Notes under the pieces: generated by a model
Seen by the model: the letters and a program-made list of their open reading frames with translations, nothing else
The model's database searches: none
What the model was told of the DNA's origin: nothing
Made by a program: the position numbers and the translations under genes
Assembly (NCBI GenBank): GCA_911728455.2
Contig: OU452234.1
Span: 9,447,531 to 9,511,530 of the forward strand
Reading direction: 5' to 3'
Length of the DNA stretch: 64,000 bases
Origin: Marthasterias glacialis
Lineage: Eukaryota; Echinodermata; Asteroidea; Forcipulatida; Asteriidae
Shown: one piece after another, positions 48,801-60,632 of the stretch
How the letters are laid out: every line of letters starts with the position of its first letter
How positions within the stretch are numbered: position 1 is the stretch's first letter

Positions 48801-51800
48801 CATGATGTCACCCAACTTCAGCACACTAGACTCACTAGGTGAAGTAGAGTCCAAGGGGCGCAGGGTCATGATGTCACCCCACTTCAGCAAATTAGACTAG
48901 GTAGGTGACATAGAGTCCCAGGTGGGCAGGGTCATGATGTCACCCCACTTCAGCACATTACACTCGGTAGGTGAAGTAGAGTCCAAGGTGGGCAGGGTCT
49001 TGATGTCACCCCACTTTAGCACACTCAACTCGTTAGATGAAGTAGAGTCCCAGGTGGGCAGGGTCATGATGTCACCCCACTTCAGCACATTACACTCGGT
49101 AGGTGACGTAGTGTCCCAGGTGGGCAAGGTCATGATGTCACCCAACTTCAGCACACTAGACTCACTAGGTGAAGTAGAGTCCAAGGGGCGCAGGGTCATG
49201 ATGTCACCCCACTTCAGCAAATTAGACTAGGTAGGTGACGTAGAGTCCCAGGTGGGCAGGGTCATGATGTCACCCCACTTCAGCACATTACACTCGGTAG
49301 GTGAAGTAGAGTCCAAGGTGGGCAGGGTCTTGATGTCACCCCACTTTAGCACACTCAACTCGTTAGATGAAGTAGAGTCCCAGTTGGGCAGGGTCATGAT
49401 GTCACCCCACTTCAGCACACTCAACTCGTTAGATGAAGTAGAGTCCCAGGTGGGCAGGGTCATGATGTCACCCCACTTCAGCACATTACACTCGGTAGGT
49501 GACGTAGTGTCCGAGGTGGGCAGGGTCATGATGTCACCCCACTTAAGCACATTACACTCGGCAGGTGAAGTAAAGTCCCAGTTGGGCAGGGTCATGATGT
49601 CACCCCACTTCAGCACATTACACTCGGTAGGTGAAGTAGAGTCCCAGGCGGGCAGGGTCATGATGTCACCCCACTTCAGCACATTACACTCGGTAGGTGA
49701 CGTAGAGCCCCAGGTGGGCAGGGTCATGATGTCACCCCACTTCAGCACACTACACTCAGTAGGTGAAGAAGAGTCCCAGGTGAGCAGGGTAATGATGTCA
49801 CCCCACTTCAGCACACTCAACTCGTTAGATGAAGTAGAGTCCCAGGTGGGCAGGGTCATGATGTCACCCCACTTCAGCACATTACACTCGGTAGGTGACG
49901 TAGTGTCCGAGGTGGGCAGGGTCATGATGTCACCCCACTTAAGCACATTACACTCGGCAGGTGAAGTAAAGTCCCAGATGGGCAGGGTCATGATGTCACC
50001 CCATTTCAGCACATTACACTCGGTAGGTGAAGTAGAGTCCCAGGCGGGCAGGGTCATGATGTCACCCCACTTCAGCACATTACACTCGGTAGGTGACGTA
50101 GAGCCCCAGGTGGGCAGGGTCATGATGTCACCCCACTTCAGCACACTAGACTCAGTAGGTGAAGAAGAGTCCCAGGTGAGCAGGGTCATGATGTCACCCC
50201 ACTTCAGCACATTACGATCGGTAGGTGAATTAGAGTCCCACGGGAGCAGGGTCATGATGTCACCCCACTTCAGCACATTACACTCGGTAGGTGAAGTAGA
50301 GTCCCAGGCGGGCAGGGTCATGATGTCACCCCACTTCAGCACATTACACTCAGTAGGTGACGTAGTGTCCGAGGTGGGCAGGGTCATGATGTCACCCCAC
50401 TTAAGCACATTACACTCGGCAGGTGAAGTAAAGTCCCAGTTGGGCAGGGTCATGATGTCACCCCACTTCAGCACATTACACTCGGTAGGTGACGTAGAGT
50501 CCCAGGTGGGCAGGGTCATGATGTCACCCAACTTCAGCACACTAGACTCACTAGGTGAAGTAGAGTCCAAGGGGCGCAGGGTCATGATGTCACCCCACTT
50601 CAGCAAATTAGACTAGGTAGGTGACATAGAGTCCCAGGTGGGCAGGGTCATGATGTCACCCCACTTCAGCACATTACACTCGGTAGGTGAAGTAGAGTCC
50701 AAGGTGGGCAGGGTCTTGATGTCACCCCACTTTAGCACACTCAACTCGTTAGATGAAGTAGAGTCCCAGGTGGGCAGGGTCATGATGTCACCCCACTTCA
50801 GCACATTACACTCGGTAGGTGACGTAGTGTCCCAGGTGGGCAAGGTCATGATGTCACCCAACTTCAGCACACTAGACTCACTAGGTGAAGTAGAGTCCAA
50901 GGGGCGCAGGGTCATGATGTCACCCCACTTCAGCAAATTAGACTAGGTAGGTGACATAGAGTCCCAGGTGGGCAGGGTCATGATGTCACCCCACTTCAGC
51001 ACATTACACTCGGTAGGTGAAGTAGAGTCCAAGGTGGGCAGGGTCTTGATGTCACCCCACTTTAGCACACTCAACTCGTTAGATGAAGTAGAGTCCCAGT
51101 TGGGCAGGGTCATGATGTCACCCCACTTCAGCACACTCAACTCGTTAGATGAAGTAGAGTCCCAGCTGGGCAGGGTCATGATGTCACCCCACTTCAGCAC
51201 ATTACACTCGGTAGGTGACGTAGTGTCCGAGGTGGGCAGGGTCATGATGTCACCCCACTTAAGCACATTACACTCGGCAGGTGAAGTAAAGTCCCAGTTG
51301 GGCAGGGTCATGATGTCACCCCACTTCAGCACATTACACTCGGTAGGTGAAGTAGAGTCCCAGGCGGGCAGGGTCATGATGTCACCCCACTTCAGCACAT
51401 TACACTCGGTAGGTGACGTAGAGCCCCAGGTGGGCAGGGTCATGATGTCACCCCACTTCAGCACACTACACTCAGTAGGTGAAGTAGAGTCCCAGGTGAG
51501 CAGGGTAATGATGTCACCCCACTTCAGCACACTCAACTCGTTAGATGAAGTAGAGTCCCAGGTGGGCAGGGTCATGATGTCACCCCACTTCAGCACATTA
51601 CACTCGGTAGGTGACGTAGTGTCCGAGGTGGGCAGGGTCATGATGTCACCCCACTTAAGCACATTACACTCGGCAGGTGAAGTAAAGTCCCAGATGGGCA
51701 GGGTCATGATGTCACCCAATTTCAGCACATTACACTCGGTAGGTGAAGTAGAGTCCCAGGCGGGCAGGGTCATGATGTCACCCCACTTCAGCACATTACA

Positions 51801-54800
51801 CTCGGTAGGTGACGTAGAGCCCCAGGTGGGCAGGGTCATGATGTCACCCCACTTCAGCACACTACACTCAGTAGGTGAAGAAGAGTCCCAGGTGAGCAGG
51901 GTAATGATGTCACCCCACTTCAGCACACTCAACTCGTTAGATGAAGTAGAGTCCCAGGTGGGCAGGGTCATGATGTCAACCCACTTCAGCACATTACACT
52001 CGGTAGGTGACGTAGTGTCCGAGGTGGGCAGGGTCATGATGTCACCCCACTTAAGCACATTACACTCGGCAGGTGAAGTAAAGTCCCAGTTGGGCAGGGT
52101 CATGATGTCACCCCACTTCAGCACATTACACTCGGTAGGTGAAGTAGAGTCCCAGGTGGGCAGGGTCATGATGTCACCCCACTTCAGCACATTACACTCG
52201 GTAGGTGACATAGAGCCCCAGGTGGGCAGGGTCATGATGTCACCCCACTTCAGCACACTACACTCAGTAGGTGAAGAAGAGTCCCAGGTGAGCAGGGTAA
52301 TGATGTCACCCCACTTCAGCACATTACGATCGGTAGGTGAATTAGAGTCCCACGGGAGCAGGGTCATGATGTCACCCCACTTCAGCACATTACACTCCGT
52401 AGGTGAAGAAGAGTCCCAGGTGGGCAGGGTCATGATGTCACCCCACTTCAGCAAATTACACTCGGTAGGTGAAGTAGAGTCCAAGGTGGGCAGGGTCTTG
52501 ATGTCACCCCACTTCAGCACACTCAACTCGTTAGATGAAGTAGAGTCCCAGGTGGGCAGGGTCATGATGTCACCCCACTTCAGCACATTACACTCGGTAG
52601 GTGACGTAGTGTCCGAGGTGGGCAGGGTCATGATGTCACCCCACTTAAGCACATTACACTCGGCAGGTGAAGTAAAGTCCCAGTTGGGCAGGGTCATGTT
52701 GTCACCCCACTTCAGCACATTACACTCGGTAGGTGACGTAGTGTCCCAGGTGGGCAGGGTCATGATGTCACCCAACTTCAGCACACTAGACTCACTAGGT
52801 GAAGTAGAGTCCAAGGGGCGCAGGGTCATGATGTCACCCTACTTCAGTAAATTAGACTCACTAGGTGGAGTAGAGTCCAAGGGGCGCAGGGTCATGATGT
52901 CACCCCACTTCAGCAAATTAGACTAGGTAGGTGACATAGAGTCCCAGGTGGGCAGGGTCATGATGTCACCAAACTTCAGCACATTACACTCGGTAGGTGA
53001 AGTAGAGTCCAAGGTGGGCAGGGTCTTGATGTCACCCCACTTCAGCACACTCAACTCGTTAGATGAAGTAGAGTCCCAGGTGGGCAGGGTAATGATGTCA
53101 CCCCACTTCAGCACATTACGATCGGTAGGTGAATTAGAGTCCCACAGGAGCAGGGTCATGATGTCACCCCACTTAAGCACATTACACTCGGCAGGTGAAG
53201 TAGAGTCCCAGTTGGGCAGGGTCATGATGTCACCCCACTTCAGCACACTCAACTCGTTAGATGAAGTAGAGTCCCAGGTGGGCAGGGTCATGATGTCACC
53301 CCACTTCAGCACATTACACTCGGTAGGTGACATAGTGTCCGAGGTGGGCAGGGTCATGATGTCACCCCACTTAAGCACATTACACTCGGCAGGTGAAGTA
53401 AAGTCCCAGTTGGGCAGGGTCATGATGTCACCCCACTTCAGCACATTACACTCGGTAGGTGAAGTAGAGTCCCAGGCGGGCAGGGTCATGATGTCACCCC
53501 ACTTCAGCACATTACACTCGGTAGGTGACGTAGAGCCCCAGGTGGGCAGGGTCATGATGTCACCCCACTTCAGCACACTAGACTCAGTAGGTGAAGAAGA
53601 GTCCCAGGTGAGCAGGGTCATGATGTCACCCCACTTCAGCACATTACGATCGGTAGGTGAAGTAGAGTCCCACGGGAGCAGGGTCATGATGTCACCCCAC
53701 TTCAGCACATAACACTCCGTAGGTGAAGAAGAGTCCCAGGTGGGCAGGGTCATGATGTCACCCCACTTCAGCAAATTACACTCGGTAGGTGAAGTACAGT
53801 CCAAGGTGGGCAGGGTCTTGATGTCACCCCACTTCAGCACACTCAACTCGTTAGATGAAGTAGAGTCCCAGGTGGGCAGGGTCATGATGTCACCCCACTT
53901 CAGCACATTACACTCGGTAGGTGACGTAGTGTCCGAGGTGGGCAGGGTCATGATGTTTTCCCACTTAAGCACATTACACTCGGCAGGTGAAGTAAAGTCC
54001 CAGTTGGGCAGAGTCGTGATGTCACCCCACTTCAGCACATTACACTCGGTAGGTGACGTAGTGTCCCAGGTGGGCAGGGTCATGATGTCACCCAATTTCA
54101 GCACACTAGACTCACTAGGTGAAGTAGAGTCCAAGGGGCGCAGGGTCATGATGTCACCCCACTTCAGCACACTAGACTCAGTAGGTGAAGAAGAGTCCCA
54201 GGTGAGCAGGGTAATGATGTCACCCCACTTCAGCACATTACGATCGGTAGGTGAATTAGAGTCCCACAGGAGCAGGGTCATGATGTCACCCCACTTCAGC
54301 ACATTACACTCCGTAGGTGAAGAAGAGTCCCAGGTGGGCAGGGTCTTGATGTCACCCCACTTCAGCACACTGAACTTGTTAGATGAAGTAGAGTCCCAGG
54401 TGGGCAGGGTCATGATGTCACCCAACTTCAGCACATTACACTCAGTAGGTGACGTAGTGTCCGAGATGGGCAGGGTCATGATGTCACCCCACTTAAGCAC
54501 ATTACACTCGGCAGGTGAAGTAAAGTCCCAGTTGGGCAGGGTCATGATGTCACCCCACTTCAGCACATTACACTCGGTAGGTGACGTAGTGTCCCAGGTG
54601 GGCAGGGTCATGATGTCACCCAACTTCAGCACACTAGACTCACTAGGTGAAGTAGAGTCCAAGGGGCGCAGGGTCATGATGTCACCCCACTTCAGCAAAT
54701 TAGACTAGGTAGGTGACATAGAGTCCCAGTTGGGCAGGGTCATGATGTCACCCCACTTCAGCACATTACACTCGGTAGGTGAAGTAGAGTCCAAGGTGGG

Positions 54801-57608
54801 CAGGGTCTTGATGACACCCCACTTTAGCACACTCAACTCGTTAGATGAAGTAGAGTCCCAGGTGGGCAGGGTCATGATGTCACCCCACTTCAGCACATTA
54901 CACTCGGTAGGTGACGTAGTGTCCAAGGTGGGCAGGGTCATGATGTCACCCCACTTAAGCACATTACACTCGGCAGGTGAAGTAAAGTCCCAGTTGGGCA
55001 GGGTCATGATGTCACCCCACTTCAGCATATTACACTCGGTAGGTGAAGTAGAGTCCCAGGCGGGCAGGGTCATGATGTCACCCCACTTCAGCACATTACA
55101 CTCGGTAGGTGACGTAGAGCCCCAGGTGGGCAGGGTCATGATGTCACCCCACTTCAGCACACTAGACTCAGTAAGTGAAGAAGAGTCCCAGGTGAGCAGG
55201 GTCATGATGTCACCCCACTTAAGCACATTACGATCGGTAGGTGAATTAGAGTCCCACGGGAGCAGGGTCATGATGTCACCCCACTTCAGCACATTACACT
55301 CCGTAGGTGAAGAAGAGTCCCAGGTGGGCAGGGTCATGATGTCACCCCACTTCAGCACATTACACTCGGTAGGTGAAGTAGAGTCCAAGGTGAGCAGGGT
55401 CATGATGTCACCCCACTTCAGCACATTACACTCGGTAGGTGACGTAGTGTCCGAGGTGGGCGGGGTCATAATGTCACCCCACTTAAGCACATTACACTCG
55501 GCAGGTGAAGTAAAGTCCCAGTTGGGCAGGGTCGTGATGTCACCCCACTTCAGCACATTACACTCGGTAGGTGACGCAGTGTCCCAGGTGGGCAGGGTCA
55601 TGATGTCACCCAACTTCAGCACACTAGACTCACTAGGTGAAGTAGAGTCCAAGGGGCGCAGGGTCATGATGTCACCCCACTTCAACAAATTAGACTAGGT
55701 AGGTGACATAGAGTCCCAGGTGGGCAGGGTCATGATGTCACCCAACTTCAGCACATTACACTCGGTAGGTGAAGTAGAGTCCAAGGTGGGCAGGGTCATG
55801 ATGTCACCCCACTTAAGCACATAACACTCAGCAGGTGAAGTAGAGTCCCAGTTGGGCAGGGTCATGATGTCACCCCACTTCAGCACATTACACTCGGTAG
55901 GTGACGTAGTGTCCGAGGTGGGCAGGGTCATGATGTCACCCCACTTAAGCACATTACACTCGGCAGGTGAAGTAAAGTCCCAGTTGGGCAGGGTCATGTT
56001 GTCACCCCACTTCAGCACATTACACTCGATAGGTGACAGAGTGTCCCAGGTGGGCAGGGTCATGATGTCACCCAACTTCAGCACACTAGACTCACTAGGT
56101 GAAGTAGAGTCCAAGGGGCGCAGGGTCATGATGTCACCCCACTTCAGCAAATTAGACTCACTAGGTGAAGTAGAGTCCAAGGGGCGCAGGGTCATGATGT
56201 CACCCCACTTCAGCAAATTAGACTAGGTAGGTGACATAGAGTCCCAGGTGGGCAGGGTCATGATGTCACCCAACTTCAGCACATTACACTCGGTAGGTGA
56301 AGTAGAGTCCCAGGTGGGCAGGGTCTTGATGTCACCCCACTTCAGCAAACTCAACTCGTTAGATGAAGTAGAGTCCCAGGTGGGCAGGGTCATGATGTCA
56401 CCCCACTTCAGCACATTACACTCGGTAGGTGACGTAGTGTCCGAGGTGGGCAGGGTCATGATGTCACCCAACTTAAGCACATTACACTCGGCAGGTGAAG
56501 TAAAGTCCCAGTTGGGCAGGGTCATAGTGTCACCCCACTTCAGCACATTACACTCGGTAGGTGTCGTAGTGTCCCAGGTGGGCAGGGTCATGATGTCACC
56601 CCACTTCAACAAATTAGACTAGGTAGGTGACATAGAGTCCCAGGTGGGCAGGGTCATGATGTCACCCAACTTCAGCACATTACACTCGGTAGGTGAAGTA
56701 GAGTCCAAGGTGGGCAGGGTCATGATGTCACCCCACTTAAGCACATAACACTCAGCAGGTGAAGTAGAGTCCCAGTTGGGCAGGGTCATGATGTCACCCC
56801 ACTTCAGCACATTACACTCGGTAGGTGACGTAGTGTCCGAGGTGGGCAGGGTCATGATGTCACCCCACTTAAGCACATTACACTCGGCAGGTGAAGTAAA
56901 GTCCCAGTTGGGCAGGGTCATGTTGTCACCCCACTTCAGCACATTACACTCGATAGGTGACAGAGTGTCCCAGGTGGGCAGGGTCATGATGTCACCCAAC
57001 TTCAGCACACTAGACTCACTAGGTAAAGTAGAGTCCAAGGGGCGCAGGGTCATGATGTCACCCCACTTCAGCAAATTAGACTCACTAGGTGAAGTAGAGT
57101 CCAAGGGGCGCAGGGTCATGATGTCACCCCACTTCAGCAAATTAGACTAGGTAGGTGACATAGAGTCCCAGGTGGGCAGGGTCATGATGTCACCCAACTT
57201 CAGCACATTACACTCGGTAGGTGAAGTAGAGTCCCAGGTGGGCAGGGTCTTGATGTCACCCCACTTCAGCAAACTCAACTCGTTAGATGAAGTAGAGTCC
57301 CAGGTGGGCAGGGTCATGATGTCACCCCACTTCAGCACATTACACTCGGTAGGTGACGTAGTGTCCGAGGTGGGCAGGGTCATGATGTCACCCAACTTAA
57401 GCACATTACACTCGGCAGGTGAAGTAAAGTCCCAGTTGGGCAGGGTCATGTTGTCACCCCACTTCAGCACATTACACTCGGTAGGTGACGTAGTGTCCCA
57501 GGTGGGCAGGGTCATGATGTCACCCAACTTCAGCACACTAGACTCACTAGGTGAAGTAGAGTCCAAGGGGCGCAGGGTCATGATGTCACCCCACTTCAGC
57601 AAATTAGA
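27841..57608. repeat. Higher-order-repeat core of the 66-bp array
   Basis: A boundary variant, ATTAGACTAGGTAGGTGAC, recurs. Minus-strand frames end at it at 27841, 29496, 30813, 32463, 32991, 33585, 35169, 36489, 37809, 38865, 40185, 41967, 42297, 42825, 44211, 44541, 45069, 46851, 47973, 48897, 49227, 50613, 50943, 52923, 54705, 55695, 56223, 56619, 57147 and 57609. Spacings are exact multiples of 66 (5 to 30 monomers), except two explained by a 5-bp insertion near 28590 and a 3-bp deletion near 29932. A near-variant, GACTAACTAGG, lies at 41373. This is higher-order repeat organisation maintained by unequal exchange. Confidence 0.9.
35169..40184. repeat. Most homogeneous stretch: 20-mer higher-order repeats (1320 bp)
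   Basis: Blocks 35169-36488, 36489-37808 and 38865-40184 are each 20 monomers and nearly identical. Block 37809-38864 is the same repeat lacking its first four monomers in plus orientation, giving 16. The few differences between blocks are single bases, such as GGTCATGGTG and CACACGGTAGG, shared by subsets. Confidence 0.9.
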
Positions 57609-60201
57609 CTAGGTAGGTGACATAGAGTCCCAGTTGGGCAGGGTCATGATGTCACCCCACTTCAACAAATTAAACTCAGTAGGTGACGTAGAGTCCCAGG
57701 TGGGCAGGGTCATGATGTCACCCCACTTCAGCATATTACACTCGGTAGGTGAAGTAGAGTCCCAGGTGGGCAGGGTCATGTCACCCCACTTCAGCACATT
57801 ACAATCGGTAGGTGACATAAGAGTCCCAGATGGGCAGGGTCATGATGTCACCCCACTTCAGCACACTAGACTCAGTAGGTGAAGTAGAGTCCAAGAGGAG
57901 CAGGGTCATGATGTCACCCCACTTCAGCACATTACACTCGGTAGGTGACTTAGAGTTCCAGGTGGGCAGGGTCATGATGTCACCCCACTTCAGCACATTA
58001 CGCTCGGTAGGTGAAGTAGAGTTCCAGGCGGGCAGGGTCATGATGCCACCCCACTTCAGCACATTACACTCGGTAGGTGACGTAGAGTCCCAGGTGGGCA
58101 GGGTCATGATGTCACCGCACTTCAGCACACTAGACTCAGTAGGTGAAGAAGAGTCCCAGGTGAGCAGGGTCATGATGTCACCCGACTTCAGCACATTACG
58201 ATCGGTAGGTGAATTAAAGTCCCATGGGAGCAGAGTCATGATGTCACCCCACTTCAGCACGTTACACTCCGTAGGTGAAGTAGAGTCCCAGGTGGGCAGG
58301 GTCATGATGTCACCCCACTTCAGCACATTACACTCGGTAGGTGAAGTAGAGTCCCAGGCGGGCAGGGTCATATTGATGTCACCCCACTTCAGCACGTTAC
58401 ACTCCGTAGGTGAAGTAGAGTCCCAGGTGGGCAGGGTCATGATGTCACCCCACTTCAGCACATTACACTCGGTAGGTGAAGTAGAGTCCCAGGCGGGCAG
58501 GGTCATTATGTCACCCCACTTCAGCACATTACACTCGGTAGGTGACGTAGAGTCCCAGGTGGGCAGGGTCATGATGTCACCCCACTTCAGCACATTCAAC
58601 TCGTTAGATGAAGTAGAGTCCCAGGTGGGCAGGGTCATGATGTCACCCCACTTCAGCACATTACACTCGGTAGGTGACGTAGTGTCCCAGTTGGGCAGGG
58701 TCATGATGTCACCCCACTTCAGCACATTACACTCGGTAGGTGACGTAGAGTCCCAGGTGGGCAGGGTCATGATGTCACCCCACTCCAGCACATTACACTC
58801 GGTAGGTGACGTATAGTCCCAAGTGGGCAGGGTCATGATGTCACCCCACTTCAGCACACTAGACTCAGTAGGTGAAGAAGAGTCCTAGGTGAGCAGGGTC
58901 ATGATGTCACCCCACTTCAGCACATTACGATCGGTAGGTGAATTAGAGTCCCACGGGAGCAGGGTCATGATGTCACCCCACTTCAGCACATTACACTCGT
59001 TAGATGAAGTAGAGTCCCAGGCGGGCAGGGTCATGATGTCACCCAACTTCAGCACATTACACTCGGTAGGTGAATTAGAGTCCCAGGTGGGCAGGGTCAT
59101 GATGTCACCCCACTTCAGCACATTACACTCGGTAGGTGAAGTAGAGTCCCAGGCGGGCAGGGTCATGATGTCACCCCACTTCAGCACATTACACTCGGTA
59201 GGTGACGTAGAGTCCCAGGTGGGCAGGGTCATGATGTCACCCCACTTCAGCACATTCAACTCGTTAGATGAAGTAGAGTCCCAGGTGGGCAGGGTCATGA
59301 TGTCACCCCACTTCAGCACATTACACTCGGTAGGTGACGTAGTGTCCCAGTTGGGCAGGGTCATGATGTCACCCCACTTCAGCACATTACACTCGGTAGG
59401 TGACGTAGAGTCCCAGGTGGGCAGGGTCATGATGTCACCCCACTCCAGCACATTACACTCGGTAGGTGACGTATAGTCCCAGGTGGGCAGGGTCATGATG
59501 TCACCCCACTTCAGCACACTAGACTCAGTAGGTGAAGAAGAGTCCTAGGTGAGCAGGGTCATGATGTCACCCCACTTCAGCACATTGCACTCGTTAGATG
59601 AAGTAGAGTCCCAGGCGGGCAGGGTCATGATGTCACCCAACTTCAGCACATTACACTCGGTAGGTGAATTAGAGTCCCAGGTGGGCAGGGTCATGATGTC
59701 ACCCCACTTCAGCACATTACACTCCGTAGGTGAAGTAGAGTCCCAGGTGGGCAGGGTCATGATGTCACCCCACTTCAGCACATTACACTTGGTAGGTGAA
59801 GTAGAGTCCCAGGTGGGCAGGGTCATGTCACCCCACTTCAGCACACTCAACTCGTTAGGTGAAGTAGAGTCCCAGGTGGGCAGGGTCATGATGTCACCCC
59901 ACTTCAGCACATTACACTCGGTAGGTGATGTAGTGTCCCAGGTGGACAGGGTCATGATGTCACCCCACTTAAGCACATTACACTCGGCAGGTGAAGTAAA
60001 GTCCCAGGTGGGCAGGGTCATGATGTCACCCCACTTCAGCACATTACACTCGGTAGGTGAAGTAGAGTCCAAGATGGGCAGGGTAATGATGTCCCCCCAC
60101 TTCAGCACACTAGACACGGTAGGTGAAGTAGAGTCCATGGTGGGCAGGGTGATGATGTCACCCAACTTAATCACAATAGACTCGGCAGGTGAAAAATACA
60201 T
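57609..60201. repeat. Right shoulder of the 66-bp array
   Basis: Boundary motifs stop. Monomers become diverged and include length variants: 63 bp near 57778 and 59826, 69 bp near 58372, and 67 bp at about 57818 with GACATAAGAGTCCC. Two 10-monomer segments ending near 58883 and 59543 are near-identical, both ending in GAGTCCTAGGTGAGCAG. The last monomers before 60201 are the most degenerate. Confidence 0.85.
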
Positions 60202-60540
60202 TCATTCCGATCCTCTGGTACTCAATTAACCTAATTATGTCGAAGGATATATTGCCAGGTTTTTGAAGAGAAAATTTATTTCTGACATATTTTGTTTTAA
60301 AAGAAACTTAATTGTCAAGACAATTTTATGGGCGGATCCAGAATTTTTTTTAGGGGGGGGGGGCTGAGAATCAGGAATGATTTGTCAGTACTACAAAGCT
60401 AAGGAGTTGAGATGGTTTCTCGAATGAATAAGGGTAATGAATAAGGGTAATATCAGTGTAACAGTTACATGGGACCTACCGCTTATTGTTTAAACTGAAG
60501 GACAAAGCAATTATGGAAAAGTGTCTACCTTAAGTACACA
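60202..60540. other. Unassigned DNA after the array
   Basis: Contains a G-run at 60353-60363 preceded by GGGCGGATCCAG. No gene seen. Confidence 0.4.
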
Positions 60541-60632
60541 AGTGTTGCGACTGGCTAGGCCTGGATTCGAACCAACATTTTTTAAATTACAATACTTAAG
60601 TTCAGTGGATTAGACCGCTCAGCCACAACACT
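60541..60632 (-). tRNA. tRNA-Leu-like pseudogene or SINE head
   Basis: On the minus strand the 7-bp acceptor strands AGTGTTG and CAACACT pair perfectly. The A-box is TGGCTGAGCGG (60625-60615) and the B-box GGTTCGAATCC (60573-60563). The anticodon loop context AACTTAAGTA resembles tRNA-Leu(TAA). Twelve extra bases lie between the T arm and the 3' acceptor strand, and the T stem is imperfect, so it is unlikely to be a working tRNA. A tRNA-derived SINE head is the alternative. Confidence 0.45.

Larger units (their letters stand above)
26503..60201. repeat. 66-bp satellite array, about 510 monomers, with higher-order repeats
   Basis: The monomer is 66 bp, about 56% GC, against clearly AT-richer flanks. 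Landmarks in order: CACATTACACTCGGTAGGTG, ACGTAGAGTCCCAGGTGGGC, AGGGTCATGATGTCACCCCA, CTTCAG. Monomer subtypes recur in fixed order, for example one with GGTCTTGATG, then one with CACACTCAACTCGTTAGATG, then one with GTAGTGTCCGAGG, then one with GGCAGGTGAAGTAAAG. Because 66 is 22 codons and the consensus lacks stops in one frame of each strand, both strands carry long open frames (up to about 650 codons) of the 22-residue repeats GRVMMSPHFSTLHSVG... and LKWGDIMTLPTWDS.... These have no splice sites, signal peptide or non-repeat ends, and plus and minus frames coincide block by block. I treat the array as non-coding satellite. Function is unknown; centromeric, heterochromatic or simple expanded minisatellite are all possible. 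Confidence 0.95.

Noticed and set aside
27115-57612. Dozens of long open frames (up to about 650 codons) on both strands of the array
   Set aside because: They are 22-codon repeats created by a stop-free 66-bp satellite monomer. Frames on opposite strands coincide and stop at the same base, and there is no start context, splice site or unique protein end.
26503-60201. CRISPR-like array
   Set aside because: The repeats are contiguous with no unique spacers, and the setting is a eukaryotic genome.
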